Shown: positions 12,601 to 23,610 of the stretch, piece after piece
Layout of the letters: the number at the start of each line of letters is the position of its first letter
Position numbering within the stretch: position 1 is the stretch's first letter
Origin: Chamaea fasciata
Lineage: Eukaryota; Chordata; Aves; Passeriformes; Sylviidae
Length of the DNA stretch: 64,000 nt
Assembly: GCA_029207755.1 (NCBI GenBank)
Contig: JARCOQ010000003.1
Location: forward strand, 93,822,646-93,886,645
Reading direction: 5' to 3'
Notes under the pieces: model-generated
The model's database searches: none
Told to the model about the DNA's origin: nothing
Seen by the model: the letters and a program-made list of their open reading frames with translations, nothing else
Translations under genes and position numbers: made by a program

Positions 12601-14105
12601 AAACATAATATTGGCTAGGACGGAGTTTAAACATAAGTTTCCCAACATACATAATTTGCCACTAATGTTTTAGGCCCTTTAAACAACTATACAAAATTCA
12701 TTAACTAATTGCAAGATGTACTAGTAATGATCTAATTCTACCTATTACACTTACAAATGCTTTGTCTTACATGAAGTTTTACAATATAAATTGTCTAGCC
12801 TATCTTTATTATTTCCATAATAATCCAGCAAAATTTTGTCTAATATCTAAACCACACAAAGGAATTTAAATGCTTTGAGAATATTCATAAGAGTTTTCAA
12901 CACACATTTTTAATTTTTTCATGTTCTGAAGGCATACATTATTTTCTCTAGGGATATAAGTTTAGTTCTATCTCATTCAATAGGACTAAAATAATTAGTC
13001 AAATGATTTTTCACAATAATAAAATAAAATTCTGGATGTGAAATTACATGTTTTCCCATAATTAATTACATGAGATGCAAAACCTACAAAAGTAAACACC
13101 TAAATATTTACACTGATTTCAGCCAAACAAAGTAATCTTTTATACATTTTTCTAAAATGTGCCTGATTTGAAATTGACCCAGATTAGGAGACCCCTAAAT
13201 ACTCTTACAGTAAAGGAAAGAAAATTTAAGACTATCTATTCCATCTTCCTCTTTATCAATTTTCTGTCATTTAAGAGGATTTTCTCCCTCTCTCTCTCTC
13301 CCCTATGATTTTTTAGATTATGGTAATGCAATAATAATTTGCAACATGAAAAAAATAATAAAACTGTAAAAGACTAATATTTATGAGAAAAAGTTAACTT
13401 ATATTTAAAATGGGAGAAGAAATAATCACCTTGAAACAAAGCCTCAGATAAATGCCCAGCTAGCATTGCCTCAAATGGCAGGCACTGAATGCAATGCTTA
13501 CAATTCCCATTCAAGTGATACTTCTTTTAGGTAAGCAGAAAAATGGAAATCAATAGCACCTTACAATTGAAAAAAAAAAATTAGGATCATAAAATAACAG
13601 GTAGCCCTGAGATAATTCAGGTGGTTTAGAAACTGTCCTTCAGCTTGCTTGTCCAGCTAACTAAAGCCCAAACTCTGCTTTTAAAAAGTCCTTTGAAAAG
13701 AATACTAGTATTGCTAATGTACAACATCAAATGTTGCAATAAACCTGTACCCTACGGCTTCATGTCCTTGCCTCAATATTTTAGTTACACTGCTCAAACA
13801 ACTTACAGGGGTTCTGTTTATATGAATCATTTTTTCCACAGTGGAAATAAACAGTTCTGTATAGTTGGCATGGTATATCTCCTTATTTTAATAGTTACAA
13901 AATCAAATTCAGCTAATTTGGAAATAAGATTCTATCATGAAAAAAAATATTTTCCTATACAGACTCTAGGAAAAGACACATAAATATACAGACAGAAAAA
14001 AAAAAAAAAAAAAGACAGGAATGGTCTTTGTGAGAAAGAGCTTGGTAACAAAAATCTAGAACTGAAGAGAACAACCCACAAGATACCAAACTTTTAACAA
14101 ATAAG
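9691..14105. other. AT-rich unique sequence
   Basis: No repeat family, exon or RNA gene is recognised. It contains a short (CT)n tract near 13287-13304 and an A18 run at 13996-14013, about 90 bp before the first LTR. A less AT-rich patch at 10950-11250 could be a conserved non-coding element, but conservation cannot be judged from one sequence. Confidence 0.5.
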
Positions 14106-15133
14106 CGTATTGGGTTTGCATGGCCAGGTTTTGGTAGCGGAGGGGCTACACGTGTGGCTTCTGTGAGCAGCTGCCAGAAGCTTCCTCCATGTCCAGCAGA
14201 GCCAATGACACACAGCTCCAGGATGGATGTGCCTCTGGACAAGGCTGGGCCAAGTAGAAATGGTAACACCTATGGGATAACAGAGTTAAGAAGAAGAAGG
14301 AGAGGAAATAAAAAAAAGTGATTGTGCAGGTATAATTGTGGCCAGACAAGAGCTGAGTGAGAACATGAGAGGAACAGCCCTGAAGACACCAAGGTCAGTG
14401 CAGAAGGAGGGGCAGGAGGTGCTCCAGGCACCAGAGCTGAGATTCCCCTGCAGCCCATAGTGCAGCCCATGGTGAGGCAGCTCTGCCCCTGCAGTCCATG
14501 GAGAGCCACAGGGATGCAGAGCTCCACCTGCAGCCCATGGAGGAGACCCACACCGGAGCAGGTGAGTGCCTGAGAGGAGGCTGTGACACTGTGGGAGGCC
14601 TGCGGAGCGAGGAGTCTCACTGAAGCAGCCTGTCCTTGAAAGATTACACCCAGTGGCAGAGTGATCCACACTGCAGCAGTTTGAGAGGACTGCTGCCCAT
14701 GAGAGGGACTTACATTGGAGAAGTTCACAGAAAACTATCTCTTGTAGGAGGGATCCCACACCGGAGCAGGGTGAGGACTCCATTCCCTGAGTAGCAACAG
14801 AAACAAGCTGTGATGAACTGACCATAACCCCTATTCTTATCTCCCTGTACTGCTGGGGGAGGAGGTAGAGCTGGGAATGGAGGGGAGGGAGGTATTTTTA
14901 AGGTTTTCTTTTACTTCATTATCCCACTCTGATTTTGTTAGTAATAAATATAATTAATATCTCTAATTCTAGCCTGTTTAGCCCATGACAGTATTAAGCA
15001 AGTGACTTCCCTGTGTCCTTATCTCAATTCATGAACTCTTTGTTATATTTTCTCTCCCCTGTCCAGCTACAGAGGAAAGTGATAGACAGGCTTTGGTGGG
15101 TGCCTGACATCCAGCCAGGGTCAGCCCGGTACA
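14106..15133 (+). mobile_element. Solo LTR of an endogenous retrovirus (plus)
   Basis: The 5' end (GTATTGGGTTTGCATGGCC) and 3' end (GCCCGGTACA) form the imperfect inverted termini expected of an LTR; the first base is C where T is expected. AATAAA lies at 14943-14948, followed by the R/U5-like part with a 'cctgtttagcccatgaca' block. The middle holds repeated 'cagcccatgg' motifs. No primer binding site, gag, pol or env lies beside it, so it is a solo LTR left by LTR-LTR recombination. The 5-bp flanks (ataag and gtaat) do not match, so no target-site duplication is evident. It is clearly related to the LTR at 16638-17698, which lies in the opposite orientation. Open frames inside it (up to 179 codons, minus) result from its higher GC and are not genes. 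Confidence 0.85.
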
Positions 15134-15779
15134 GTAATGTAACAAATATTAGGAGATAATAGCATCACAGAATCCAAGTGCAAGGCTTAAAAAGTACCTG
15201 CACCAAAATGGCATACAGAAACACTGAGAAGCTGAAAAAAACCCCCAACAGATACAGAGAGAGAAGAAAAGGTACACATGAGAACTTAAAATGTCGGATT
15301 TTGTTGTTTGTTTTTTTTAATGTTGTAAGTATTGATATTGCCAAACATCCACAAATGATCACATATAAATAAACTTTTTAAGTTCATGTTTATTGAAACA
15401 TTGATGCTCATTGGAAGTTCTACTAACTTCATGTGAATTTCCTGGAAAGAGTGCTTGCCAAGTATAGTTAAATGAAGTACTCATACATGATAAGAGCTTG
15501 TTCTAAGTGTGGGATATGCATCATCAATACTGTACATGAAAATTGAGAGAAGTGGGACTCAGATGTTTATATTTTGAAAGATGGGAAACTTAGAACACTA
15601 GGAAGTGAAAGATCAGGATCTTGTTATGTGTATCAGCATGGCACAGCTAAAATCAAAGGGACCTCAGGTTTTTTATTAATTATTTGGCCCAAGATCTTTC
15701 AATCTGTGGGTAATAACACAACTGGAGACAGAACCAGTGATTAGGAAAATGCAATTGTATTCAAAAGGTTTTCCATTAT
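15134..15779. other. Unique sequence between LTR and CR1 relic
   Basis: No gene or repeat is recognised. The direct 9-mer taacaaata occurs at 14095-14103 and 15140-15148, on either side of the LTR but offset from its ends, so it is probably coincidence. Confidence 0.45.
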
Positions 15780-16215
15780 TTTTTGACTGGATGAGCAGAT
15801 GGCAAATGCAGCTTAACACAGAAAAAAAAAAGTGAGATAATTAGCAGGGAAACCAAACACCAAGTTAGAGAATATATACTAAATGGAAATCTGATCTAGG
15901 AAGCTAATCAAGAGAGGAATTTGGGGGTTATTATGAAAAATAGTTAAAACCATCAAATCATTTCACAGCTGCTGGAAAAGAAGGCAAAGATGATAGCAGG
16001 TTACATTAATAAATAGATATACCACAAAGTAAAGTGGTATTATTAGTGCTCCAGGCATTTATTAATAGCCATCTAGAATATTCCATCCGGCTCTGGCAGG
16101 CATGGGAGCATGCAGCAAGGCAGTGCATTAGTGACAAAAATTGCTGTGTTAGTGGTACTCCCCAAGGACCAGACTCCCAGTGCTGTTGAAAGTTAGCCAC
16201 TCCCAGTCTCATTCA
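15780..16215 (+). mobile_element. Ancient CR1-type LINE relic, end of ORF2
   Basis: The stretch tttgactggatgagcagatg followed by gcaaatgcagcttaacacag translates to a W-M-S-R-W-Q-M-Q-like block, typical of the region after the reverse-transcriptase catalytic site in CR1 elements. Later blocks (tggaaatctgatctaggaag, gaatttgggggttattatga, taaaaccatcaaatcatttc) keep the expected order of older CR1 families. Frameshifts and stops are present. It is more diverged than the CR1 copies at 19.6 and 22.8 kb. Confidence 0.65.
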
Positions 16216-16253
16216 TGATGTGACAAATTTCACCGAGACCTAGGCAGGATATT

Positions 16254-16625
16254 TTTGTTGCTCTTAAAACACTCTTTCAGGAGCCTCAGTCTTGGAGGAC
16301 TAAAACCACCCTACTAAATTGGAACTGACATTAATTCCTGGGCAGTTTATCCTTCTGCTGGCAGTATAATTTAGACTACAATACTTATCTTTATTTCTGC
16401 TGTTTACCTTCTTGAAATATTTATAGAGAGCAATTATATCCCTTCTTGGCCTTCGGCTCGTGTGTGAAACTTGTCAACCCATAATATTTTCTCTTGTAAA
16501 GTAAGCTCCTCTTTCTTGATCACCACAGAAACCCTATCAGCTCAATTGCTCACTTCTATTCCAGTCCAAATTTCTGCTCTGTGAACTGGTCTCTATGCTT
16601 GCAAAAATCACTTCTGACATTGATA
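16254..16625 (-). mobile_element. Ancient CR1-type 3' relic (minus)
   Basis: The block atttatagagagcaattatatcccttcttggcctt and the following text resemble the reverse complement of old CR1 3' regions (…attatgtcccctcttagcct…). The similarity is weak and the element boundaries are estimates. It abuts the minus-strand LTR. Confidence 0.45.
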
Positions 16626-16637
16626 TCTGTTAGCAAG

Positions 16638-17698
16638 TGTCATGGTTTGACACTGGCCCACCGCCAGGCACTCTCTGACTCACCCTTCCCTACCCACAGC
16701 TGGGTAGAGGAGAGAAAAAATAATGAAGGGTTCATGATTTGAGATAAGGACCAGGAGAAAACACTCCAAGGGCAAAACAGGCTCAGCTTAGAGGTGCAAA
16801 GTGAATTTATTACTAACAGAGCCAGAGGAGGATAATGAGAAGTAAAATACACCCTTCAAAACCACCTTTGTCCTCCAACCTCTCCCTCCTTCCCACCAAC
16901 AGCACAGGGATACAGGGAGTGGGGGTTTGGACAGTTCATCACACAGCTTTTCTTGTGCTGCTCAAGGAGAGGAGTCCTTCCCCTGCTGCACCATGGGGTC
17001 CCTCTCACGGGAAACAGTTCTCCATGAACTTCTCCAACGTGGGTCCACTCCCACAGGCAGACAGTCCTCCCAAAACTGCGTGGTTAACAGTGTGGTTACT
17101 CTTCCATGAGGTCAGTTGTCCAAGGACAGGCTGCTCTAACCTGGAAGCAGGGCCCTCTCTCTCCACCAGGTCTCCCATGGGGTCACAGACTCCTCCAGGC
17201 ATCCACCTGCTCCGGTGTGAGCACCTCCCCCACGGGCTGTGGGTGGATCTCTGCATCCCCCGTGGATCTCCATGGGCTGTGGGTGGATCTCTGCATCCCC
17301 TGTGGATCCCCATGGGCTGCAGGGGCACAGCTGCTTCACCATGGTCTCACCACGGCCTGCAGAGGAATCTCAGCTCCAGTGCCTGGAACACCTCCTGCCC
17401 CTCCTTCTCCACTGACCTTGGTGTCTTCGTGTTGTTTTCCCTCACAAGTTCTCACTTCCTCCTCTTCCCTGGTGAGGAAATAACTGTGCCTCCATTGTTG
17501 TGATTTTCTTAATTATCTCATCATAGAGGTATTACCAACATCTCTAATTGGCCTAGGTGTGGCCACCAGCATGCCCATCTTCAGAGCCATCAGGGATTAA
17601 CTCTGCCAGACATGGTGGAAACCTTCCAGTAGCTTCTCACAGAAGCCACCTCCATAGCCCTCCTGCTACCAAAAATCAGGCCATTCAAAACCAACACA
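16638..17698 (-). mobile_element. Solo LTR of an endogenous retrovirus (minus), with TSD
   Basis: Read on the minus strand it runs from TGTGTTGGTTTTGAATGGCC to AAACCATGACA, 1061 bp, and matches the LTR at 14106-15133 block by block: the 'ttttggtagc' start, 'gtggcttctgtgagaagct', 'gacaccaaggtcag', 'gaaggaggggcagg', 'caccggagcaggtg' and 'gttagtaataaa'. The poly(A) signal is AATAAA at 16811-16806. It is flanked by a perfect 5-bp direct repeat, gcaag (16633-16637 and 17699-17703), a clean target-site duplication that fits ERVL-like integration. No internal retroviral sequence remains. Open frames of up to 222 codons inside it (16835-17503, plus) are by-products of its GC-rich U3 and not genes. 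Confidence 0.9.
17234..17313 (-). repeat. Two 40-bp tandem units inside the LTR
   Basis: Units 17234-17273 and 17274-17313 begin gggctgtgggtggatctctg and match at 38 of 40 positions, followed by a partial third start (gggctgc). The LTR at 14.1 kb has only looser cagcccatgg repetition here, so the duplication arose in this copy or its subfamily. Confidence 0.85.
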
Positions 17699-17703
17699 GC
17701 AAG

Positions 17704-19554
17704 CAAGGAGCCCAAGGGAAGGGATGTGCTCAGCTGTCAGAGTAACCAACAAGCTGGTCCAATTGGGAACAAATCCAGAAGGTAAGAGCAATCCATCAGC
17801 TCAGATCTATCCATGTAAATCAAAGTACCTGGATCTGGCTGAGAAAATAGGTAGATGTGTATGGGGTACTTAGCTTAAGTGTGACCCACAGGAGAAGAAG
17901 AGGTGGAAAGGGTTAGGACCAGAGGATTGGGAAGAGGGATTTTGAGGTAGAAACTAGGACCAAGGCTGCGGGCAAGGCTTGGAGGGGATATGGTCACTAT
18001 GGGAGAGAAGATATGTGACTATGGGTCATGGGTAGGGTAACACACTGGAGCCATCCGTGAGAGGTGTATTGTGGCTAGCTCCAGATGGTCTGGAAGGAAA
18101 TTTTCTAGAGAAAATTAAGAAATACTGGGAAGGCTCTTAGGGCAATATTGATCCCACTAATTTGGACTCCATTTGTGGACCAGGACATCCACACGTAAGC
18201 TGCTCCCTTCCTGCCACTTAATTCTCCTTCTAAATTTTGCTTTGATGAGGAGATTAAATATATCTGACTGTCCATCCCTTTGGCAGATCTCTTACTCTTC
18301 TATGCACAATTTCCACCACTTTGCCCACTCTTCTGCATTTCAACAGGGAGCTTGGCACCTAGAAGACAAGTTGTTAAGAGATTTGACAATATTGGCATCT
18401 GAAAAGAGGAAACAGAAACCCAACATAAGACCTGCACTGGAAAGGCAGCCATACAAGCTCAGCAACAATCAGATTTGTTCATCTCTCAATCAGCACACGT
18501 ATTATGTTGAAATCAGCTCTTATACAAGCTGCTCCTTCCCCAGCAGCTGGGATTTTGGAAACATGGGACAGAGCCAAGCATACTGTGAATAGGAAAGCCT
18601 CGTAGATATTAACGAGGAAGTAAAGATATTACTTGGAGTGGGAGGAAGCTTATTTATAAGGAACAAGAAGAGACAACCAGTTTACTGCAACATAGGAACA
18701 TAGGTCATGAATTTGTAAGATAGTTTCATTGGTTCCAGCATTAATCAAACATTAATCCAACTACAAAGTGCCATTGAAATGTTCAGTATAAACCTAATTT
18801 TGAAGTAGTAAATTATAAATCATTAAAGCCAATATTTTAAGAAGAATTTTAATATAACAGCTGATCTATATGAGGTATTGTTTGCAGTTTGATGAAAGAA
18901 TAGAACACATAAATGTTTTCTTTGATTGTGTCCCTTAAGTTTGCAGAGAATTAGTGATCTCAAAGTACTTTTTTACCAGTATTGAAAAAGCACAGTTAAT
19001 TTTTTAACTGAACAGAGAATCTCTAAAGTACTGTTCTTAGAATATTTCCCTAAAGCTTGACTGTCCTTTGGAGTACTTTCAACCCATATCTACAAGAATA
19101 AGACTTTTACTGTACATTTTTATATGCAAACAATTTATTTCTTGTTCTTTTACCTGCTTCCTCTTTCTACCTGGTAGGCGGGAAACATGCAGTTTTATCT
19201 TCCTTTAACAATATAACCATAAATTTAACTGTACTGAGTAAAGTGGTACTTTGCTTCTGTTATTGTCAGTCATCTGATTAGTACTTCATTGGAGCAATGG
19301 GACCGAAACTGCTTCTGACACAGATTTCATCCCCAGGTTGCTCCTGAATTCACATACATAGAATCATGTTACCATTTATCTTCAAGAAAAAAAAGCATGC
19401 TTACTGTACAAATTAAGACTACTTTTAAAGTAACATTCTAATTCACTGATACGCTATATACTTAGTATTACTTACAAGGTAGATTAGTTAACACAATTAA
19501 CATCTAACCAGTGGTAGTTCATAGTACCAGAGAAAACATAATCCAGCCATTTCG
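17704..19554. other. Unique sequence with a ~140-codon open frame
   Basis: A plus-strand open frame spans 18173-18592; from its first ATG (about 18244) it has roughly 115 codons beginning MRRLNISDCPSLWQ. A frame this long is about what chance allows when 64 kb of AT-rich DNA is read six ways. No domain is recognised, the start context is unremarkable, and no poly(A) signal follows closely. The segment 17880-18160 is purine-rich and less AT-rich, without known repeat motifs. I do not call a gene. Confidence 0.4.
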
Positions 19555-20655
19555 GCCAGTAATTTAGCTTCATTTAGGGCCCATAAGGATTTGGCTGGAT
19601 GGTTAAACTCATGGAGCTATGGTCAATGGCTTTACGTTCAAGTGTAAACCAGTGATGCTCTTCAGGAGTTGGCATTGGGATTTGTGATGTTTAATATCTT
19701 TCTTGGGAGGTGGACAGTGAAATTGAGTGCACCCTAGAAAGTCTGGACCCTGAGATTAGCTCTAGACATGGGGCTAATACCAAGGTCGCAGGTTTGATCC
19801 CTGTGTGAATCATTCACTTAAGAGTTGAACTCAGTGATCCTTGTGGGTCCCTTCCAACTTGGAATTTTCTGTGAAATCTGTGAAGTTTGTGACTGACACA
19901 AAACACATGGGGTGTGGTGCAACTGATGCATTGCGGGGAAGGAATGTCATCCAGAGGGACCTTCACAGACTTGAGAGTTAGGCCTATGTGAACCTCATCA
20001 AAGGGCAAGGTCCCGCAGCTGGGTCAGGGCAATCCCAAGAAGAAATACAAGTGGGGTAGAGAATGCATTGAGACTAGCCTTGAGGCAAGGCTAGTTGGTG
20101 GACAAGAAGCTCAACATATTCTAGCAATGTCCACTTGCAGCCCCAAAAGCCAACTGTATCCTGGGCTGCATCAAAACAATCGTGGCCAGTAGGTCAGAGG
20201 AGATGATTCTCTTCCTCTACTCCACTCTCATGAGACCCTACCTGAAGTACTGTGTCCAGCTCTGAGGCTCCCAACATAGGAAAGACGGGGACCTGTGGAA
20301 CAAGAGGAGGCCACAAAGATGATCAGAAGTCTGGAGTACCTCTCCTATAAAGACAGGCTGGGAGAGATGGGATTGTTCAGCCTGGAAAAGAGGCAGCTTG
20401 AAAAATCTACCCTTGAAAGAGAGGAGGTTTAGATTAGATATTAAGAATATTTTTTTCACTATGAGATTTGTAAGGCACTGGAAGAGAGAAGCTGTGGATG
20501 TCCCATCCCTGGAAGCGTTCAAGGCCAGACTGGATGGGGATCTGGGCAACCTGGTCTCATGGAAGGTGTCCCTGCTTATGGCAGGGGAGTTGGAACTGGA
20601 TGATCTTTAAGATCCCTTCCAACACAAACCATTCTATGGTTCTCTGATAAGAATG
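19555..20655 (+). mobile_element. CR1 LINE (plus), 3' part of ORF2 plus 3' UTR, split by a SINE
   Basis: The order matches CR1: a 'ttaatatctttcttgggaggtgga…attgagtgcaccct' RT block, then after the SINE 'aagtttgtgactgacacaaa', 'aactgatgcattgcggggaaggaatgtcatccagagggacct', 'ctgggctgcatcaaaacaat', 'catgagaccctacctgaagtactgtgtcc', 'gacaggctgggagagatggg', and the 3' end 'gttggaactggatgatctttaagatcccttccaac' with an eroded octamer tail (cattctatggttctctgat). The catalytic aspartate motif of the reverse transcriptase is damaged: the window reads F-V-T-D where F-A-D-D is usual. Stops and small deletions are frequent, so it is a dead, 5'-truncated copy. Confidence 0.93.
19736..19882 (+). mobile_element. 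tRNA-Ile-derived SINE (TguSINE1-like) nested in CR1
   Basis: The block gattagctctagacatgggg-ctaata-ccaaggtcgcaggtttgatccctg follows a tRNA-Ile gene from the A box (TTAGCTC…) to the B box (GGTTTGATCC, one change from GGTTCGATCC), with small deletions. The tail 'cattcacttaagagttgaac', then 'tcagtgatccttgtgggtcc', 'cttccaactt' and 'ggaattttctgtgaaat' is CR1-like and ends in octamer-type repeats. This tRNA head with a CR1 tail is the known architecture of the CR1-mobilised SINE of songbirds. The two CR1 halves on either side rejoin at neighbouring consensus positions, so the SINE inserted after the CR1. Confidence 0.85.
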
Positions 20656-22615
20656 TTCTTATATATACCATGAGGAAAAGCCCTATTCAGGAAACGTGTT
20701 CCATAAAAGGAGCATGGACACAAGGAAGGACTCTCTAAAGTTATTCAAGCCATACCAGTTGTGCAGTCCAGTATCTATCACAGAAAAAAGCATTTCAGCA
20801 CAGCACAGCTCTGAAACACGGCTGATCTACTGATACAGAAATTATATTCCTTTTCATTATGTAATAGTCAAAAAATTCAAAATCTGGTAGTTTTTTATAC
20901 TGCAGGAAATTTTTTCCCACTATGGAATATGTAATAAACAGTGACAGAAATCAACTTTTAGTAAAAGTGTCTGTCACAGGCATAATGAAACCTTGTAATA
21001 TGTTAAATATTATTAAAGCAAATGCATGTTTTTACCATCCAACAGGAAGGTTCCTAAATATTAGTGATAACTTTATCACTGTTTCTGTTGAAAGCTTGTC
21101 CTGTTACCTTTGCAAAGAATTTCTCATGTAGAAAATGAGAAGCAGGAAATGGACTTGTGCCACTTTAATAAAAAAAAATAAACTGCAAAATGTTGCTGCA
21201 ACCTGTTATGTCTCCACCTTTGGCCTTTAGTCTGGATGATCAGTGCTGGCTATTCTTCTGCTAGTCATTCTAAGTTCTTTCTCTCACAAAACAGCACCCG
21301 GCCAGGCTGGCTTAGTGTGAAAGGTTCACATTAAAAAGTGGCTGTATTTTCCTTTCTCTTAGAAGCTGGAGAAAAGAGCGCTGTGTGTGAAGAATTAGGT
21401 ATGGCTTACAAAACTCTGGTACATTTGAAATCTAATAGTAAAATGATGACTTGTGCTCAAAGGTTCATGTAAGTGCTTCCACTGTTTTTCCTCCAGTGGG
21501 TACCATCAAGAGTTTTTATTTTTTTTATGTTGACAGTTTGCTGTTCAACAAGTACTTAGAGAAAGGACTGATTTTTCTGGATGTGAACAAGTATCCATTG
21601 GCGGATGCAAATGTTGTTTGTGTACTTAAGGGTCAGAATGCCATAACATACATTTTCATAGAGGACTAAAAAAAAGTAGAATCTTTCAATAAGTGACACA
21701 TTTCGCTGAAAGACAGTACATAACCTAGGTAGGGTTTGACAACATCTTAAGGGGAATATTGGAAAGCAAAATTCCTCCCTTAGCTTCCTGTTTTCAGTTG
21801 TAGCCACAACTATACTCATCTATAAGTTTATAGACAGAATAAGGTTAAAACCACAGTCAAAGCATAAGAAACAAATGTTCTTCTAACTCATGACTTTGAC
21901 CGGGGAAGCAAAGTAATAATGATTAATAATTAAATTAATGATAATTTTTAAAGCTGCATAAAGGCTTTTTACTGCTTGAATACAGGCTAGGTCTCACTCT
22001 ACCTACCTTGCCTCTGTCTTTACTGCCATATTTGCTTTTCTGAAGGGGCATGAAGAAAGCTGATGTTGTGTGTTTGGGAGGACAAGATCCAAAAAATTAG
22101 CTTTACAATCCTATTTGCTGAAAAACCACACTCTTCTACAAGAGTAATCTTACCAAATATATTTGTTTAATCTATGATTGTAAAAGTTAAAACAATACTG
22201 GTACAAATCATCTGAGACCATTTTAATATATTAGATTTCAGTAGCTGAGGAATAAAGAAGGCCTTTATAGAACAGGAATCATGATATTCAAGTTTTGATA
22301 AAATGACTTAGGGAATGGTCATTAAATTATATAACACTTGCTAGGAAAATTATTAGGTGCTGTTGTGTAAGTTTCATAACCCTTACCTTTGATTCCCACC
22401 AGTTACGAGAGCAGTACTGGACAAAACATCTATCCATCCAAAATATTTCAACTTACTCACTTTCCCCTCATCTGAAGTAAAGTATTCATGTAATGATCTT
22501 TTAATTCACTGTTCACGCTATCTAGAATAAGAAGGTAGTTATTGAAATGCCTAGAGACGACAGCATAGGCAAGGCAAATTTCTGCTTTCCAGTGCTTTCA
22601 CAGTGCACACAAAAT
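20656..22615. other. Unique sequence
   Basis: No repeat or gene is recognised. An open frame at 21451-21669 (plus) has no donor site or start context that supports it. Some AT-rich runs (for example near 21920-21950) are simple-sequence-like. Confidence 0.45.
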
Positions 22616-22713
22616 CACACAATCATAGAACCACTTATGTTGGAAAACATCTCTCAGATTATCAAATCCAACCATTAAGCCAGCACTACACAATCTCTCG
22701 TTCAAAGGTTCAA
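22616..22713 (-). mobile_element. CR1 3'-end fragment (minus)
   Basis: tcatagaaccacttatgttg, then gaaaacatctctcagattat and caaatccaaccattaagcc is the reverse complement of a CR1 3' terminus, including the octamer-like aatcatagaacc start. It breaks off after about 70-100 bp and is followed by the ~85-bp segment shared with 39.7 kb. Confidence 0.75.
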
Positions 22714-22796
22714 GACTGTTTGCCAATACACACATGCTGACAATTGAGTTTGGTGCTTCCATGAAGAAATTATTCTGAGATACGCTTGCCTCCCAT
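22714..22796 (-). repeat. ~85-bp flank shared with 39675-39760
   Basis: The segment starts around tttgccaatacacacatgct and ends at the CR1 tail. It aligns with 39675-39760 at roughly four of five positions with a few gaps, in the same orientation and the same position next to a CR1 3' end. It is not a usual part of the CR1 3' UTR as I know it. It may be a read-through (3'-transduced) tail, or a repeat both CR1 copies belong to. Confidence 0.6.
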
Positions 22797-23324
22797 CACA
22801 GAATCCTAGAATCATTTAGGTGGGAAATGACCTTTAATGTCATGGATTTCAACAATTAAACTAACACGGCCAAGTCCCTAACCATTTCCCTAAGTGGCAC
22901 ATATACACATATTTTAAAAACATCCAGGGTTAGTGACTCCACCACTTTCCTGGGAAGCCTCTTCCAGTGCTTGAAGACCATTTAGGTAAAAAAAAAAATA
23001 ATCCTAATATCCAATCTAAACCTTCCCTGGTGTAACTTGAGGGCATTTCCTCTTGTCCTATTTCTTGTCACTTGTTAGAAGAGACTGATCCCCACCTCAC
23101 TCCAGTCTCCTTTCAGTCACAGTAATATTCTCCCTGAGCCTTGTTTACTCCAGGCTAAGCAGTCCTAGATCCCATCAGACTTGTGCTCCAGAACCATCAA
23201 TAGCTCCATTGCCCTTCTCTGGACTTTCTCCAGCCCCTCAATGTCTTTCTTGTAGTGAGGGGGCCAAAACTGAACACAGGATTCCAGGTGCAGCCTCATC
23301 AGTGCTGAGTACAGGAAGAGTTTC

Positions 23325-23609
23325 CAGGCAGCAACTGACAGAATGATAGGACACAGTCTTAAGCTGCGCCAAGGGAAATATAGGTTGGATATTGGGAAAA
23401 AGTTTTTCTATGGAAACAGGGATAAAGTACTGACTAGAACTGTCTGCCCAGGGTGGTGGTGGAGTCACCATCCCTGGATGTGTTTTAAAAAGATTGGATG
23501 TGGCACTTGATGCCAAGGTTTAGTTGAGGTGTTAGGGGTTGGGTTGGACTCAATGATCTTGAAGGTCTCTTCTAACCTAGTGATTCTGTGAAATTCTGTG
23601 ACTTTCGTG
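23325..23609 (+). mobile_element. CR1 3' fragment (plus) nested in the minus-strand CR1
   Basis: It reads forward: aggttggatattgggaaaaa, gtggagtcaccatccctgga, aagattggatgtggcacttg, gttgggttggactcaatgat, cttgaaggtctcttctaacc, then tgattctgtgaaattctgtgac as octamer tail. The host CR1 stops at 'agtgctgagtacagg' and resumes at 'aatcactgccctgctcctgctggccacac', which are neighbouring positions in CR1. This copy is therefore a later insertion. Confidence 0.9.
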
Positions 23610-23610
23610 A

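Noticed and set aside
14286..14825. Open frames of 152-179 codons (minus) at 14.3-14.8 kb
   Set aside because: They are antisense to the U3 of the plus-strand solo LTR and share wording with the other LTR copy.
14095..15148. 9-bp direct repeat taacaaata on both sides of the first LTR
   Set aside because: It is offset from both LTR ends and too long for a retroviral target duplication; AT-rich 9-mers recur by chance.
16835..17503. Open frame of 222 codons (plus), the longest in the window
   Set aside because: It lies wholly inside the minus-strand LTR, in antisense. It follows from the GC-rich, repeat-containing U3 and has no protein-family features.
18173..18592. 139-codon open frame (plus)
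   Set aside because: A frame of this length is expected about once by chance in this much AT-rich DNA; no domain, no clear promoter or poly(A) signal.
19736..19808. tRNA-Ile-like gene
   Set aside because: The match is the head of a SINE; the acceptor stem and part of the D-arm are lost, so no functional tRNA is expected.
22388..22417. 30-nt minus-strand segment ending at a good donor (AAAG|gtaagg)
   Set aside because: The acceptor (ttttgtccag) has a weak pyrimidine tract; open frames are expected at this length.
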